A DNA stretch of 64,000 bases from Paralichthys olivaceus (lineage: Eukaryota > Chordata > Actinopteri > Pleuronectiformes > Paralichthyidae). The stretch lies in contig NC_091093.1 of the NCBI RefSeq assembly GCF_024713975.1, positions 16,985,501-17,049,500 of the forward strand. Direction: 5' to 3'. The position numbers were made by a program, and so were the translations under genes. The notes under the pieces are model-generated. The model saw only the letters and a program-made list of their open reading frames with translations, did not search any database and was not told the DNA's origin. Positions 12,101-28,182 of the stretch are shown here, piece by piece. Numbering within the stretch: position 1 is the first letter of the stretch; each line of letters begins with the position of its first letter.

Positions 12101-13665
12101 TAAGTTTGCATATTAGTGATGATAATCAGACCGATACCTGCACCGCTCTTATATTCTCTTGTCTCACCTTCGTAGATGATTTCCGTCGAGGTTTGATTGA
12201 GCAGTTTCATCAGTTTCCACTTCTTGCCCGTTGTGTCTGTCACTTCCTCGCCTTCCTCTAGGGGCTTCACAGCGGGCGCATGCTTTGCCTTCTTAGCTCT
12301 GCTTTTTCCTGTTCCTGTTCATTCATATAAACATTGCAAGAAAGTTATTTTAGAGAAAAAAGGTAAAATTACACAGGTAAAAACTGATGTACAGTGTCTC
12401 CTGTGGTTTAAACTGACATCCTGATTTTAAAATGACAATTATAAAATAACAATTATTTGTATCCATGGAAATAAGGTTTCAATTTAGTATCAGTAGGTGC
12501 ATGTGAGTCTGTAAGATTCAGACTTAAGTGTAAAGATGTTAACAGAAGCATGTTAACTTAAGTATCCTGTGATGAGAGGCTGAGTGGTTAAATGAACCAG
12601 TTTGTGAATGAATATGTGCGTAACATCTCATGTTGTGTGGTGTCGCTCACCTTTTAAAGGAGACCTGGAGACTGGTGAGGAGACTGGAGAATTTAAAGGG
12701 GAGCCGCTGACTGTTGATCCCTCTGCTTCCTCACGTGTTTTATCCTGCTTCAAAGCAGGACTGGAGAGTTTTGCCTTTCCCCTGACTACACATGGATGCA
12801 GCCAATACAGATACGGATTAAAGAACAGTGCATGACACCAGAGAAGACAGAGCACGTAGTATTAGTTTAAGTATTGTATGAATGAATAGATTAATAGATG
12901 ATGTTTGTTTTGTGGTTCAGCTCACCCAGCCGAGGACTTCTAACAGCAGGAGAAGGTGAAGTCTTTAAAGTTGGTTCTACCTCAGTGTTGACTTTGAAAG
13001 TGACTTTATGCTGCTTTGGTGAGGATGTGTGCAATCTAACGACATTATCTGTTGATACAAAACACATATTTTATTCATCAGTATGTATTATTTTAGGTCA
13101 GAAAGTGTTTAAATATAGATGCCATGCTGGGAACCTTACTCTGCTAACATATAAATAACACACAGGCACTTCAATAATCTCCTCACACTACTGAATGCAC
13201 TTTCTCCTCTTGCATCAGGAAACTAAAACAAAAATAACTTTAGGGTAAAATTGCTTTCAGATTTTAATCACCTTCATTCTTGCCATCTCTGACAGGATTA
13301 GGGGAGGGCACCACAGGTGGAGTGGCATCTTTAAAACTGTCCAGTTGCAGCAAGTTACGATTCTTTCGCAGTGCAGGACGAGTTGATACTGGGGCTGTTG
13401 AGAAACTTGCTTGGGCTGTTGAAAAAATGTACTTATTAATCAAACGGTCTAGCATCTAGAAATATGACAAATTAATTAATTATAAAATATAGCCAAGATG
13501 TGTACCCTTGCCTTCTGTGGGCTCACAGCTTGTGCTTAAAGAAGCAGCTGAGCGCACAGCTCCAGGTTCATCAGCGGGACAGGGAAGCTTCTCTCCACAG
13601 GATGGACAAAACTTGAAATCAGACTGCAGCTTCGTCCCACACTGGGGGCAGAAACAGAAAGGCAT
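9186..13665 (-). CDS. vrk3: Vaccinia-related kinase 3 (VRK3), zinc-ribbon pseudokinase
   Basis: Seen: fourteen coding exons, in order 13665-13506, 13415-13272, 13048-12926, 12785-12651, 12314-12168, 11940-11891, 11723-11657, 11197-11113, 11025-10926, 10809-10717, 10580-10448, 9672-9555, 9465-9407 and 9322-9186. They total 517 codons with stop, in one frame. The N-terminus carries CPQCGTKL...FCPSCGEKL, a two-CxxC zinc ribbon as in VRK3. A Ser/Pro/Lys-rich linker follows (KKAKHAP), then the kinase-like fold: [44 protein letters not shown] and SLDAHKG. Known: VRK3 is a nuclear scaffold that activates the phosphatase VHR/DUSP3 and so damps ERK. Odd: the catalytic-loop Asp is kept (HADINAEN), but the DFG position reads GGYC, so it is still predicted inactive or weak. 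The ATG exon has an acceptor just upstream, so the first exon is non-coding. The C-terminal end is the least certain part. Confidence 0.9.
10620..10656. repeat. (GA)n microsatellite in vrk3 intron
   Basis: GA repeats with one G-rich interruption, in the intron upstream of the exon at 10448-10580. Confidence 0.9.
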
Positions 13666-13767
13666 CCTGCAACAGTAAACACATGCTTTATTAAATATCT
13701 ATCCTAGACACTATAATGTCTCTAGGAGTAATGCTCCTGTTAACAATACCTGTAGATGAACCCATAA

Positions 13768-13992
13768 ACTACAACAAACCTATTATTGCGATTTATATTG
13801 TGCTTTCCTTTCATCGACCACTCAAAGCACTTTACACACAGTACAAATCATGTCCACCCATTCATGCACACTTCTACAGAGTACTTTTATACACAGAGCT
13901 TTTTCTATCACAAATCATTCACACAGTGTTGGCCCAGCCGTCAGGGGCAATTTGGGGTTCGGTATCTTGCCCCAGATCTTCTGGTGAGTGAA
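13768..13992. repeat. Dispersed teleost repeat in vrk3 intron 1
   Basis: Carries the phrases CACTCAAAGCACTTTACAC, CACCCATTCATGCACAC and GGGGTTCGGTATCTTGCCC in the order seen in a very common interspersed fish repeat. The class is uncertain. Recognition is from memory. Confidence 0.7.
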
Positions 13993-14646
13993 CAACCCTC
14001 TCCACATCTTGTCTGTTGTGAAACTATGTAACTGTCACAACTTAAATAACCTAAACACGATCACTTTTTCACAATTGAATTTGCTATTATCACATTGTAT
14101 CACATTACAAAACATGCTGCATTACAAGCCCTGCTTCAAAGATATCTACTTTGGTAAACATATGTATGTATATTCAGCAAAATGTACATGGACTATTATA
14201 AGTACTCATTGCAGAAAAATGACCCCTCTGTTATAATGTATGTATATTAGGATATTGTAGTGTTAGATTTTTAATTGGATGTATCACTGTTTAGTTTATA
14301 ATTAAAAATAGTGGAAATGGTCATCGCAATAACCCAGAGCCCAATGTGACACCCACACAATGCTTCTTAACATGATGAGAAACACAGCAAATTGTCACAT
14401 TTGTGAAACTGGACAAATCAAATGCTTCTCTATATGAACACAAATGACAGGAAACATTTTACAATGTGACACAGATCCATGATGTGTTTGTCTTTGTCCT
14501 AGAGACTCAGCAGAGCCTCCACGTGACAAATTATGGTCACAACCCGAGTAGCACAAAATAGAGAAACTGTAGATTTATCTGTGATCACTGTTGTTCTCTC
14601 AGTTTGAAAAGAGACGTCAGTTCAAACATGGAGACACGGTGAGCCC

Positions 14647-14694
14647 TCTGACGTGTTCCCGCCACTGTTAGCACTGAGGCGAGAACACGTCAGA
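14647..14694. other. 17-bp inverted repeat (hairpin) upstream of vrk3 ATG
   Basis: Left arm 14647-14663 (TCTGACGTGTTCCCGCC) and right arm 14678-14694 (GGCGAGAACACGTCAGA) pair over 17 bp with one mismatch, around a 14-nt loop. Each arm holds a CRE-like TGACGTG. Function unknown; see findings. Confidence 0.85.
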
Positions 14695-15036
14695 TGAAAC
14701 GAAGGATACAAAGGTTATGGTCGCACAATTAAGTTCTTCCATATGTGTCACTTTCCGTAAATAAATCAAAATACTGACATTTACAAAGTCTATCTGTGGC
14801 AAAGACCGAGCAGCTGAACTAGGAACTGAACCTCGTAAAGATAAAATACAGCTGCTCAGTTTTAGACCCGACCATCGTCTTGTTCATGACATTTTCAGGA
14901 TCTAACAAAAAACAACCTCGGTGATTAAAATACGTGAATAATAGTGAGTCAAAGTTTTGAAGAGAGGTGAAGATTCCGCACCTTCGTCAGAAATAGTCAA
15001 AAACAGTCCAACTTCCGGATGCTTCTTCTTCTTCAC

Positions 15037-15200
15037 CGGATATCCGCTCTCTTCTTCTCGTCTTCGCAGCGGCAGGGGAGATGTGCTGCCCCCTGCAGGA
15101 CTGGAGAGCGGCTGCTGCACGCGATGACTGCTTCCCAAGAGTCTCCATCGCCCTCTGGTGGCTGGCCGCTGCACACTTCGTCCACCCCGCCTCCTCCATG
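15037..15200 (-). promoter_or_regulatory. Probable vrk3 non-coding first exon and promoter
   Basis: GC-rich island in AT-rich surroundings. On the minus strand it ends with a donor (ATCCG then GTGAAG) at 15036-15035, upstream of the acceptor that precedes the ATG exon. An ETS/GABPA-type CCGGAAGT (minus) lies at 15011-15018, and two CTCF-like cores lie in the island. The transcription start is not fixed. Confidence 0.45.
15085..15161 (-). promoter_or_regulatory. Two CTCF-like core motifs in the vrk3 promoter island
   Basis: On the minus strand CCTGCAGGGGGCAGC (15085-15099) and CCACCAGAGGGCG (15149-15161) fit the CTCF core CCASYAGRKGGC with one and zero mismatches. They share an orientation and are about 60 bp apart. 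Confidence 0.55.
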
Positions 15201-17810
15201 TTAGTGGATGGGACATGGACCACGCAAAACAAAACAGATCAAAGTACACATCAAGTTTTTGTTTGATGTGTAAGTTTGGTTTTTCACTGATTATTTGATG
15301 TGAAACATCATGATTGACAGCTGAGACTGACTTAGGATTGGTCAATGCAAGATGCTCGTGTTTGTATCCGGGATATTTTGCCTTCATCTCTGGAAAGTGG
15401 GAGGAAGTGCAGACACATCGTCCATCTTTATTTACAGTTTAGGTTGTTTTTTATGATTTTTTCTGTGATGTGATGAGGACGCAGTCTAAATTCAAAATGG
15501 ATTTAACGTGTTTTGTCAACAGTGACAACATCGATCAGGTTGTACATTTATTTACTGCCTACTGCGCCATGAGCCTTTCATCTGGTGTTACAGTACACAA
15601 GTAACATAAGTTCAATCAAATCAAATAAATTGACCATCTTAAGTGAGGACATAATCGGGACAACCTGAAGAAATGTAAGTCATTGCTTTATATTTTCAAT
15701 ACATTTGTAAAAACGTGTAAATAAGTTATCTTTGTTATTATGAGCCCATGTGCATAAGTCAGTAATGGTTTTCAAATTTAGTTTGCAGTATCAGAAATGA
15801 CTGAAAAACATTAAAAACAGCTTAAACTGCACATAAGCTCATATAAAGCCCATAGTCAACATTGTCAGAACCTGTTATGGACAATGAGATTCTACTTCAG
15901 TGATTACATAAATAAAAATGTTTATTTTTGGACACAATTTACATATTTTGCAAATGCAATTGTTACAATCGACAACATGAAATATTTCAGTTGAGACTAT
16001 TAGCTAATCAAATTTCATGTAAGTGAACGATTTAATTTGTATTGAAATTGTGAAACATCAAATTCACAATTTTATACAGAAATAAAGAATGAATTATGAT
16101 TTTTGTGCGAAGTTACTAAATACAGTTCAGAAAAATAACCCCAGTGTAAATACTCTCCATTCTTGTAAAATATAAAACATAGTGGTATTATAAACTGATC
16201 TGCAGCCTTGGCATTTCAAATGCATTGCATAAGAAAAACTTAAGTGCAGGCCCAATTTTATTGCCTTATTTATAAATCTTGTCAATGCAAAATCTATCAA
16301 GATCACCAGATTGACCAGGCTAGTGTGCTGTGTATTACTCTAGTTAACATGGTCACATTAAGACCTGAAACACACGATAAAAGGTTTCTATCAGACATTT
16401 GAAGCCCATTGGATTATTTCTTACAATGTATTTAATGATAAGTTGACCAAAAAAAAGTAAATACACCCCTTAAATATGTGGCATTTGTTGTGTGAGATAC
16501 ATGTAGCACCCAGCCCATTTTCCCTGAAGATAATATTTTACTTTATAAAAGTGTATTATATTATTCTTCACACCAGTAGAGGAAGCAAAATACATAAAAA
16601 CAAACAGTCTGTGATTTAAAGCTGTTGCATTGTAACAAGTGAATAATGATACAAATGTATAAATGCAGAGGATCCAGGTTTGACAGCTTCACCAAAGCTG
16701 GTTTTACTTTTCTGGAAGCTGCCGAGCAAAATCGTTTGTGTAATGTAAATCTCAAGTTTTGTCATTAGTGACGATAATTAACTATATATGTATTCAAAAT
16801 GGAGCCAGTGGGAAAGAAGTCGCTGAGCTAAAGTGAGTGAACTGAAAGTGATATTTTAGTTTAAATTTTAAAATCCAATTCAAGAAACTCTATTTCCTCA
16901 AACTGTTTAAATAAACACAAAAGCAACAGGGAGATTTTGCATTTACTTTTTTTCTTAAAAATGTATATCATGAAAATTTTAACTTCTATTCTTGTTTTTA
17001 TTTGTTGTGTTTGTGCTTTTTTAAAGCAGGATAAATTAGCTCAAATACCCAGACTCCTGGTTCAGTGCTCAGTTTTCTCTATTACTTTTGTAATTATTGG
17101 CCAAACCAGTTGTGTACATAATCAAGTTTTCATGACTAACTAACTAACTGTGTTACATAATTCATGTTCTGCAGACAAACAAGCACAAGAACTGAGTCAG
17201 AAAAGAAAATACAGAGTTTGTAGAGAGTCTAAGTAGCTTGTGCTGGATGGTCAATGTGAGCTATACTTTTTTTGTTACCTAAAAATACAATGTCCCTCCA
17301 GCAACAATCAGTGACTGAAGGTATCACAGTCAATATTTATCTGGCTGACAAATAATGGAGACTTCTTCCTTGAGTTAAAACCAGTGAATCCACGCTAACC
17401 TCACAGAAAGTGTATCTATAGCACATCTGGCAGGGCAGCGCTCTTTGCTGCAACAGGGAGCACAAAGTTTATACCTGAAAATGTGATCAGTGAATTCCAG
17501 TAATGAAAGGATGGAAATTTAAGCAAGGCAATAAATATCCAATACTCACAATCAAAATGAATTAATAATATGAATCCTTGTGAAAATGTCCATATTTAAA
17601 AAGGCACTGAGATCTGTACTGAAAAATAACATAACGTGTCAATAAAAGTATGCACAGTTTATGGAGCAATGGGCACAAATGACTGTTAAGTTTGACCTAA
17701 CACAGAAATAATCCTCTCACTTTGTGAAACATTGAACGTGGTTGTCTTTCTATTTTTTTCGCCAGTATCATGGACACACACATATGTAACTCAAATGACT
17801 CCACATAATT
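15201..17810. other. Intergenic stretch and rab27a 3' UTR
   Basis: AT-rich and without convincing coding sequence. On the minus strand, AATAAA signals for rab27a occur at 16997-17002 and 16257-16262, giving a 3' UTR of roughly 0.8-1.6 kb. Nothing else is recognised. Confidence 0.5.
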
Positions 17811-21194
<3,384 letters not shown>

Positions 21195-23097
21195 TTAATA
21201 TCTGAAACTCACAAACAAAACAAATCAACAATCACACTAGGTGGCACAGAAAGACATCTGACAATGACACGTTTTTTTATTCCCCAGATGACACAACAGT
21301 TGGACCTAAACCATAACAATCTACATCAAATCCAAGAAATTAAACATCAGCCAACTTTATACATTCATGTAATTATTGATATTTCATTAATAAAGTGACA
21401 AACGATCATTTAAGGTCAATAAATCCCATGAAGAAAACAAAAACTTTCTGTGTAGCCAAAGCCAGATATTGTTCATTACTCCGTGCCACAGGATTCAATT
21501 ATTGTAAAAACGTTGTCAGTTTATATGTAAAATGAAAAAAATACTAAAAGCTATAAGAAATTATCTAAATCAAAGCCAGTTTGTACAGCACAGAGTCATG
21601 AGAGGGGGCAACACAATAGAAACCCATGAGAGAGAGAGAACTAGGTTAGTATATTTGTCACCAAACACAAAATCAAACCACTTTTTCTAATTATATGTTG
21701 AATAAATAATAACCATAATAGTGGCTATGATCTTTAAACATGTTCCTTCTTGATTCTAGTTCAGGTCAACAGCCAACCAGTCAAGTTGCAGTTTTACATC
21801 CACGTCTGTTTAGATTGTAGCGGAGCAATGGAAGGAATTTCAGATCAACACAAACAACCATAGATTAGAAGTGGAAAAATGGAAAAATGGTCATAATCTG
21901 TGGCGAGACACAATGTCCACAAACGTGCTTGAGCAGAACATTACGATGTCACAGTGAAGTTGACATTTGAACCATTGGATTTAAAAGACATTACTTCATT
22001 TTATCCTGTTAAACATTTGTGTTAAACTGTGATATTAATAACCGTTATGGCTAAAAAAGTGTTTTTGATGTCACACTGACCTCGACCTCTGACGACAAAG
22101 TTCTCATCAGGTCATGCTCGGGTCTGACTGAATGTTGGTGCCAGCGTTAATGACCTTCCCCCCACATTCCTCAGAATATCACGTTCATAAGAATGACTCA
22201 GTCAGTACTGGCATAACGAATATAGTTTGTCACACCTTTTACTCTAGTATTATGTAAAACCTCCCCAGTTTCCACCACATGCTGTTGTGGGCCAACATGT
22301 GTAACGCAAGAGCTGCTTCATGTTGCTGACTAGGTGACAGGAAACATTTTAAATTCCTGTCACAGACACACAACAAAACAGACAACATTTGAGTTTTGTC
22401 TCCTTATTACAACTACATCAAGAAATGAGTGGAATGCAGTTTTACACATTTTAGATTAAATGTTGAATTTATTTTAGTTAAGGAACACAGTATGAAATAT
22501 TTTCTTACATTTTCTCATTGAGTATGAGCAGCATCCTTTGACATCTACCGGATGCAACATTGTTACTAACGGTCGACTAACGGTCTAGTCAAAACAATCA
22601 GGAGAGAGAGCGTGGATGCATCATGTGACCACTGCATAGAAAAGTATTCAGACAAGTCTTAAATTCCTTCCGTTTAAAACCCACTGGACCTTTCATCTGG
22701 AGACATAAGCTGCTTAAGGTCTCGTGCTAAATCAAGATCCATGATAAATGTGGTCAGATGGAAACAGCATCTCCAAGCACAGAGCTCAGCCCAAAGAACC
22801 CTGGAACCTGAGAGACTTTTATTTAACTCCTTTAAAAGCCATAGGTTTTTTTTCATCCGGGCTGCTCGACTTTGGACTTTGGACGATGAGCTCAGCCGCT
22901 AAGAGACAAACTCTGGAAACTTCTTCTTTAATGAGATGATTATTTGTGTCTGACATTCATTTTATTTTTAACAAAATCCTCTCAGGTTCCTGCTTTGACT
23001 TGAAAAACTTTCATTTCTAATCTCATTACCTGATTACTGATCTTATGATTTACTGTTGGGAGCCAGTTCTTAACTCTGCTTTATGGATATATAATAA

Positions 23098-23262
23098 TTA
23101 CCTTCGCCAAAGAGGTTATGTTTTCACCTCTGTCTGTTGGTTTGTTTGTTTGTTTGAAAGCAAGATTGCATAAAAGCAACTGAACAGATTTCCAGGAAAC
23201 TTGGGGGTAGGATGTGGTTTGGGTCAGAGAAGAATCTGTTCAATTTCAGGTCCAACCTCCAG
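23098..23262. repeat. Dispersed teleost repeat (CTTCGCCAAAGAGGTTATG type)
   Basis: Starts TTACCTTCGCCAAAGAGG, then TTTGTTTGTTTG, then ATTTCCAGGAAACTTGG and GGATGTGGTTTGGGTCAG. This order is typical of a frequent interspersed repeat in fish genomes. The class is not known to me. Confidence 0.65.
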
Positions 23263-23669
23263 ACATTTTCACCATTTTTCCAAGGTATAATTCATGGATG
23301 TCAATGAAATATGATTTGTATGAGTGTGTGAAATGTGTTGTAGCTTGATTGAATTTAAGGGGACTGCTGGGCCTCCAGTTTACATTTTCATTACTCACTG
23401 TGAGCAAAGCAACCACAACTCCTCGGCTGGTCACATGCTTCCCTTAAATAACCTCCCTCACCATAAACTGTCACTGTACAGTGTAACATTGCGTAGCAGC
23501 TTTGTGTCGGTCAGTGAAAACCACATTCCTCAGATCTCTACGTCTTTAAATTGACATGTGAGCAAGAACGCTAACTAGCTTAAAACCTCTGTCTCATTTG
23601 ATCTTTCGTTGCACTACTTTCTTCTTGTCTTTCATTCAAAGGCACTGTGAGCAAGTACACTAAAGCAGT

Positions 23670-23722
23670 AAATCAGAATCAGAATCAGAAGTACTTTATT
23701 AATCCCCGTAGGGAAATTCAAA
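23670..23722. repeat. Fish retroposon 3' tail (CAGAATCAGAATCAG...)
   Basis: Three AATCAG units followed by AAGTACTTTATTAATCCCC and GGGAAATTC, a tail found very often in teleost genomes at retroposon 3' ends. Confidence 0.7.
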
Positions 23723-25887
23723 ACTAAAGCTGTCTGATACGTTACCACCGCCCTGCAGTAAATATTGCGTTTGTGACTGTTCTAATGTTCAATTTTGTTG
23801 AAACTGTCTCAGAGAAATGTTCATTTATGATCATTATAGATGATGCAGTTTGTGGTTTGAGTCCATTACACAAAAAATGTTTCTATTTATATCACCAAGG
23901 AACAACCTCCAACCTGATCATAAAGTTAATCAGTGTCCGTCTAAAGCTGTTTCAATAACACCTGAACATTCTAAACTCCATCCATATCTGACAGCTGAGG
24001 CTCAAATTAATCTGCACATATAAATAACGTTTCTACCCATGTTACTCTGATCCGTATTCAAAACCCTCATACAAGCTTAAGTAACTACAAGTTGTGTGGT
24101 TCAGTAAAAACAGGTCCTGGAAATGACGCAGGAAAGCTAAACCACACACATGCAGATTGTGTCAGCAAACTTCTGCAGACTTTAACCATGCTAATCAGAC
24201 GACTGTTAGAAAACAAGAAATGGTATAATCCCACATTAGCCAAAGTTATCCTGAAAAGAAAGTAAACGATCCTTCATAATCAATATGTCCAATACACGTT
24301 TGAATTTGCGAAGCCATTTACTCACATCAAACTTCTCGGCCCTATCACAGCTGTGAAAGGGAAGCAAGCTCTGACGGAGAGTGTGATCTTGTGTGAGGAA
24401 AGAAAACACTGAGTGTAGCAAACAGTCAGAAAGAACAAGAAGTCGTGTCCTCGTTACTTAACACAAACCTCTCTGAAACAACAACATCCTCTCCTGCCTC
24501 ATGAACTTCAACACAACAGAGCTGGTGAGAAAAAGGTGGGAAAGAGACACTAAGACGTTCAGAAAGCTCTTCTCTGAGAAACTTGACTGTTCTGCCGATT
24601 GCCATCTTGACAAATCAACTTCATGATCATGTTTCATACCTTAGGAATCATGAAGGATAAGTGAACTTGGGGGTAAGAAGTGTGAGTGAACAGTGTCATG
24701 TTTCACTCACTATAATGCAGAACTTCATGAGGAAAAGGCCTCACAAGCATCTAAACTAAATGTAATGGTGTTGTTACTGACACCTAAAATGTTTCTATCC
24801 AGGAAGGAAGCAACATCTATAGTCTGGTGAGATAATATCAGCTTTAAAAAGCAAAAAAGGTATCTTGTTTTATTGATGGTAACTTTTAAACCAGTATTCT
24901 TGTATTTATATTCAATAAAAGTATGTCACTTAGTACAACTGAGAATATAAAACGTCACATCAACAAATAAGAATGCAATATTTTTTTCTCCTCAAAGCCG
25001 ATTAGCTGATGCAACATGAAAACATGTCACCACATAATGTCGGTTGTATATTTTATAAAATTATCAGACAGCGCTCAATGTGACAGAATGATACTGACAC
25101 AGAAACCATCGGTGAATTTTACTACAACAATGTGAGTCTTAAAAAATGACTACAAACTAAAACAATGTGCAGATAGAGGGAGAGGCAGGGATCAACAGGT
25201 TCCCATGATGCAGTTTGGCCTCTAGTGTGTTAATGCCCTGAGTGCAAAGACTGAATAACACTGTGGCATTTAAAAAAAACAATTGACATCGACATTAACA
25301 TCATCCTGTGTTGCAGCTCGATTGCACAATTAATGTGTGAATTAAAATCCATGTCTGCATCAACCAACAAGGGTGAAAGAAGACTGAGTGATTTCCTAAA
25401 TACCCACATGAGTTCTGTAAACTACATCTGCAGAGGGTCTTCTCTGGGGGAAGCAGGACTCCACCATGTTGGACTGTCTGAATCAGTAGCAGCAGAAATG
25501 GTCCCATGTATGTTATCATTTATATTTTCCCTGTCTTGATGTGTTACTTATTGAAAATGTCCTCCATCTTGACCAGAATGCTTGTGACAAATGTTGAATT
25601 GGTACAAAAGTAAAGAACATTATTATGAACTACTGGAAATCTCCTGCCTCTCCATCTTTCTCTGCCTGGCTACAAGGTGCAGTGTTTTTCCTGAGATTAA
25701 ATTAATTAAAGATTAAATAAGCACTTTGAGAAATACTTCATGTCTCTTTTATCCCAAGTGCTATCAATATGCTAAACAGCAATTAAATGTTAGCTTGTTT
25801 TTTCTTTAAAACTCTGGGTTGTTTATGCCGTTGCTGAAATGTGTTTTTATTGTGGATGCTGTTCTGTCTTTGCAAACTCTTGCTGCA

Positions 25888-25925
25888 CTACAAATTTCCC
25901 CTTGTGGGACAATAAAGATAAAAAT
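25888..25925. repeat. Same tail family, inverted
   Basis: Reads AAATTTCCCCTTGTGGGACAATAAAG, the reverse complement form of the tail at 23670-23722 with changes. Confidence 0.5.
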
Positions 25926-27080
25926 AAGAAAGATAGGATAAAGGCAATACTGTAGTGTTGTAGGTAAAGTAAATCTGAATAGTGTGAATTATGGCTACCT
26001 GATGGATGGGTTCATTTATTTGTTTGTGGTTTCTTTTTTTGACATGCCTTGTTTGTTAAATATGTTTAAATCTAAATACAGAACCAGGTCACCTGTATTC
26101 AATGTGTCTCCATCGATAAAATATAGAAAAAAGAAAAACATCTCATCTCAACCCTTTCCTGTTTCAATAGAGTTTTTAAAAAGCAGAAGTGGAGAAGCTC
26201 TGAGCTGTACCTCGCTACCTGTTGGGCAAACTCCTGCAGTGGGAGTGAACCTGGTAGCTGTGATTACCAGGCGTGTATATCCACCACCACCCAGCAAACA
26301 GCCGAACGAGCAGCAAACAAAAAGCAGCTTTAATCATTTGTCAGGGAGGAGCGGAGGACCCACCCTGGGCTGCGGTCCAACACAGAGGCTGGCAGCTCCC
26401 AGGGAAAATCCGGATATGCACATACCATCAACTTCAGCTTATTTTCTCCAGAGGAGAAGGGTGCAGCACTAAGGTGATGACGATTACATGTGCTGACATT
26501 TGAAATGTGAACACCAAGCAGCTTTAAAAGCTAAATATCTGCCCGTGGAAATACCTGCCGAGGGTTTATCTGCAAACAAACACTAAAATCCATTAAGTGA
26601 AACAAACAGAAAATCTAATGACCCTCAGCTGGTCCTCATGTGGTTGCCAGTGCAGGTCAGGTGACCTCTCAAACAGGAAATAATCACCTTTTTTAAAGTT
26701 AATGTGGATCCTGAACTTATTGGAACATCCCCTGGTCCTCTGCCACACGTCCATGTGTCCAGATCAGTGTTAAATATAAAGATCTGCTTGAGGAGACGCG
26801 TTTTCCTGGTGTGACGGGCTGTGATCAGTGTTATTGAGCAAGTGTGGAGAAGTGGAGCAGAGGATGATAAGCAGGTGGAGAAATGTTCCCACAGCTCTGT
26901 CTGATAAACCGAGGGTCAGGCGACATGACAGCGGGGGTGGTTGCAGCCAACAGAGCCCGATAAGAGTGTGTTGAAGTTACAGGAGAAGTTTCCAGAGTGA
27001 GGCTAACACTGACAGATGCTACAACCTGCTCCCTGTGTGTGTTCGTCATGTTATTTCCTGAAAACAGTGTGAACACTCAC

Positions 27081-27220
27081 CGGCCCCGGGGCGTCGCTGC
27101 TGCCGCTGCCTCTGCTGCTGCTCTCGGTCCTGAGGAACTTTTCTTCAGCTCTTCAGCGGTGAGAACTGAGAGCGGCGCAGTAAATGGAGGGTTTCTTCAC
27201 TTTGAGAGTCGCCTGTGATC
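27081..27220 (-). promoter_or_regulatory. Probable rab27a non-coding first exon and promoter
   Basis: A CpG- and GC-rich patch ends on the minus strand with a strong donor (GGCCG then GTGAGTG at 27080-27079). It is the first such patch upstream of the rab27a ATG on the right strand. No minus-strand ATG frame is needed. The assignment to rab27a is inferred. Confidence 0.5.
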
Positions 27221-27259
27221 CATGAGTCGAGCTGCGGCTTCATTAACACTGAGCACCAG

Positions 27260-27262
<3 letters not shown>

Positions 27263-27299
<37 letters not shown>
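27263..27299. repeat. (CT)n microsatellite at the rab27a promoter
   Basis: About 18 CT units next to the CpG-rich patch. Confidence 0.95.
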
Positions 27300-27301
<2 letters not shown>

Positions 27302-27413
27302 ACACTCAGCTCCTCCCCACGCACCGATCACTCACAGCCGGATGAGTGAAGGGGAAACGGGCGGTGCAACACAGAGCTGCTGCTCCTCCACTGTAATGAT
27401 ACACACACTCTGC

Positions 27414-28182
27414 GTTACTGATTACTTCAACTTCACAGATTACTTTAACTTTAATGATTACTTTTACATCACAGATTACTTTAACTTTAATGATTACTTT
27501 AACGTTACTGATTACTTTAACTTCACAGATTACTTTAACATTACTGATTACTTTAACTTTACAGATTACTTTAACGTTACTGATTACTTTAACTTTACTG
27601 AATACTTTTACATCAAAGACTCTACGTTACTGATTACTTTAACGTTACTGATTACTTTAACTTTACAGATTACTTTAACTTTACGGATTACTTTAACTTC
27701 ACAGATTACTTTAACTTTACTGATTACTTTAACTTTACTGATTACTTTAACTTTACTCTATACTTTTACATTACTGATTACTTTTACATTACTGATTACT
27801 TTTACATCACAGATTACTTTAACTTTACTGATTACTTTAACTTTACTGATTACTTTAACTTTAATGATTACTTTTATATCACAGATTACTTTTTCATCAC
27901 AGATTACTTTAACATTACTGATTACTTTTATACCACAGATTACTTTTTCATCACTGATTACTTTTTCATCACAGATTACTTTAACATTACTGATTACTTT
28001 AACTTTAATGATTACCTTTATATCACAGATTACTTTTTCATCAAAGATTACTTTTACATTACTGATTACTTTTACATCACGGATTACTTTAACTTTAATG
28101 ATTACTTTAACTTTAATGATTACCTTTATATCACAGATTACTTTTTCATCAAAGATTACTTTAACATTACTGATTACTTTTT
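27414..28182. repeat. 18-bp minisatellite, about 42 copies
   Basis: Tandem array with unit near GATTACTTTAACTTTACT. Copies differ mainly at two places (AACTTT, AACATT or TACATC; ACT, ACA or AAT), and there are few indels. The unit is a multiple of three, so it stays open on the plus strand for hundreds of codons, which is a by-product. It lies 200 bp upstream of the predicted rab27a start. Confidence 0.95.

Noticed and set aside
14902..15387. 161-codon minus-strand open frame
   Set aside because: Crosses the vrk3 promoter island and a predicted donor; no recognisable domain.
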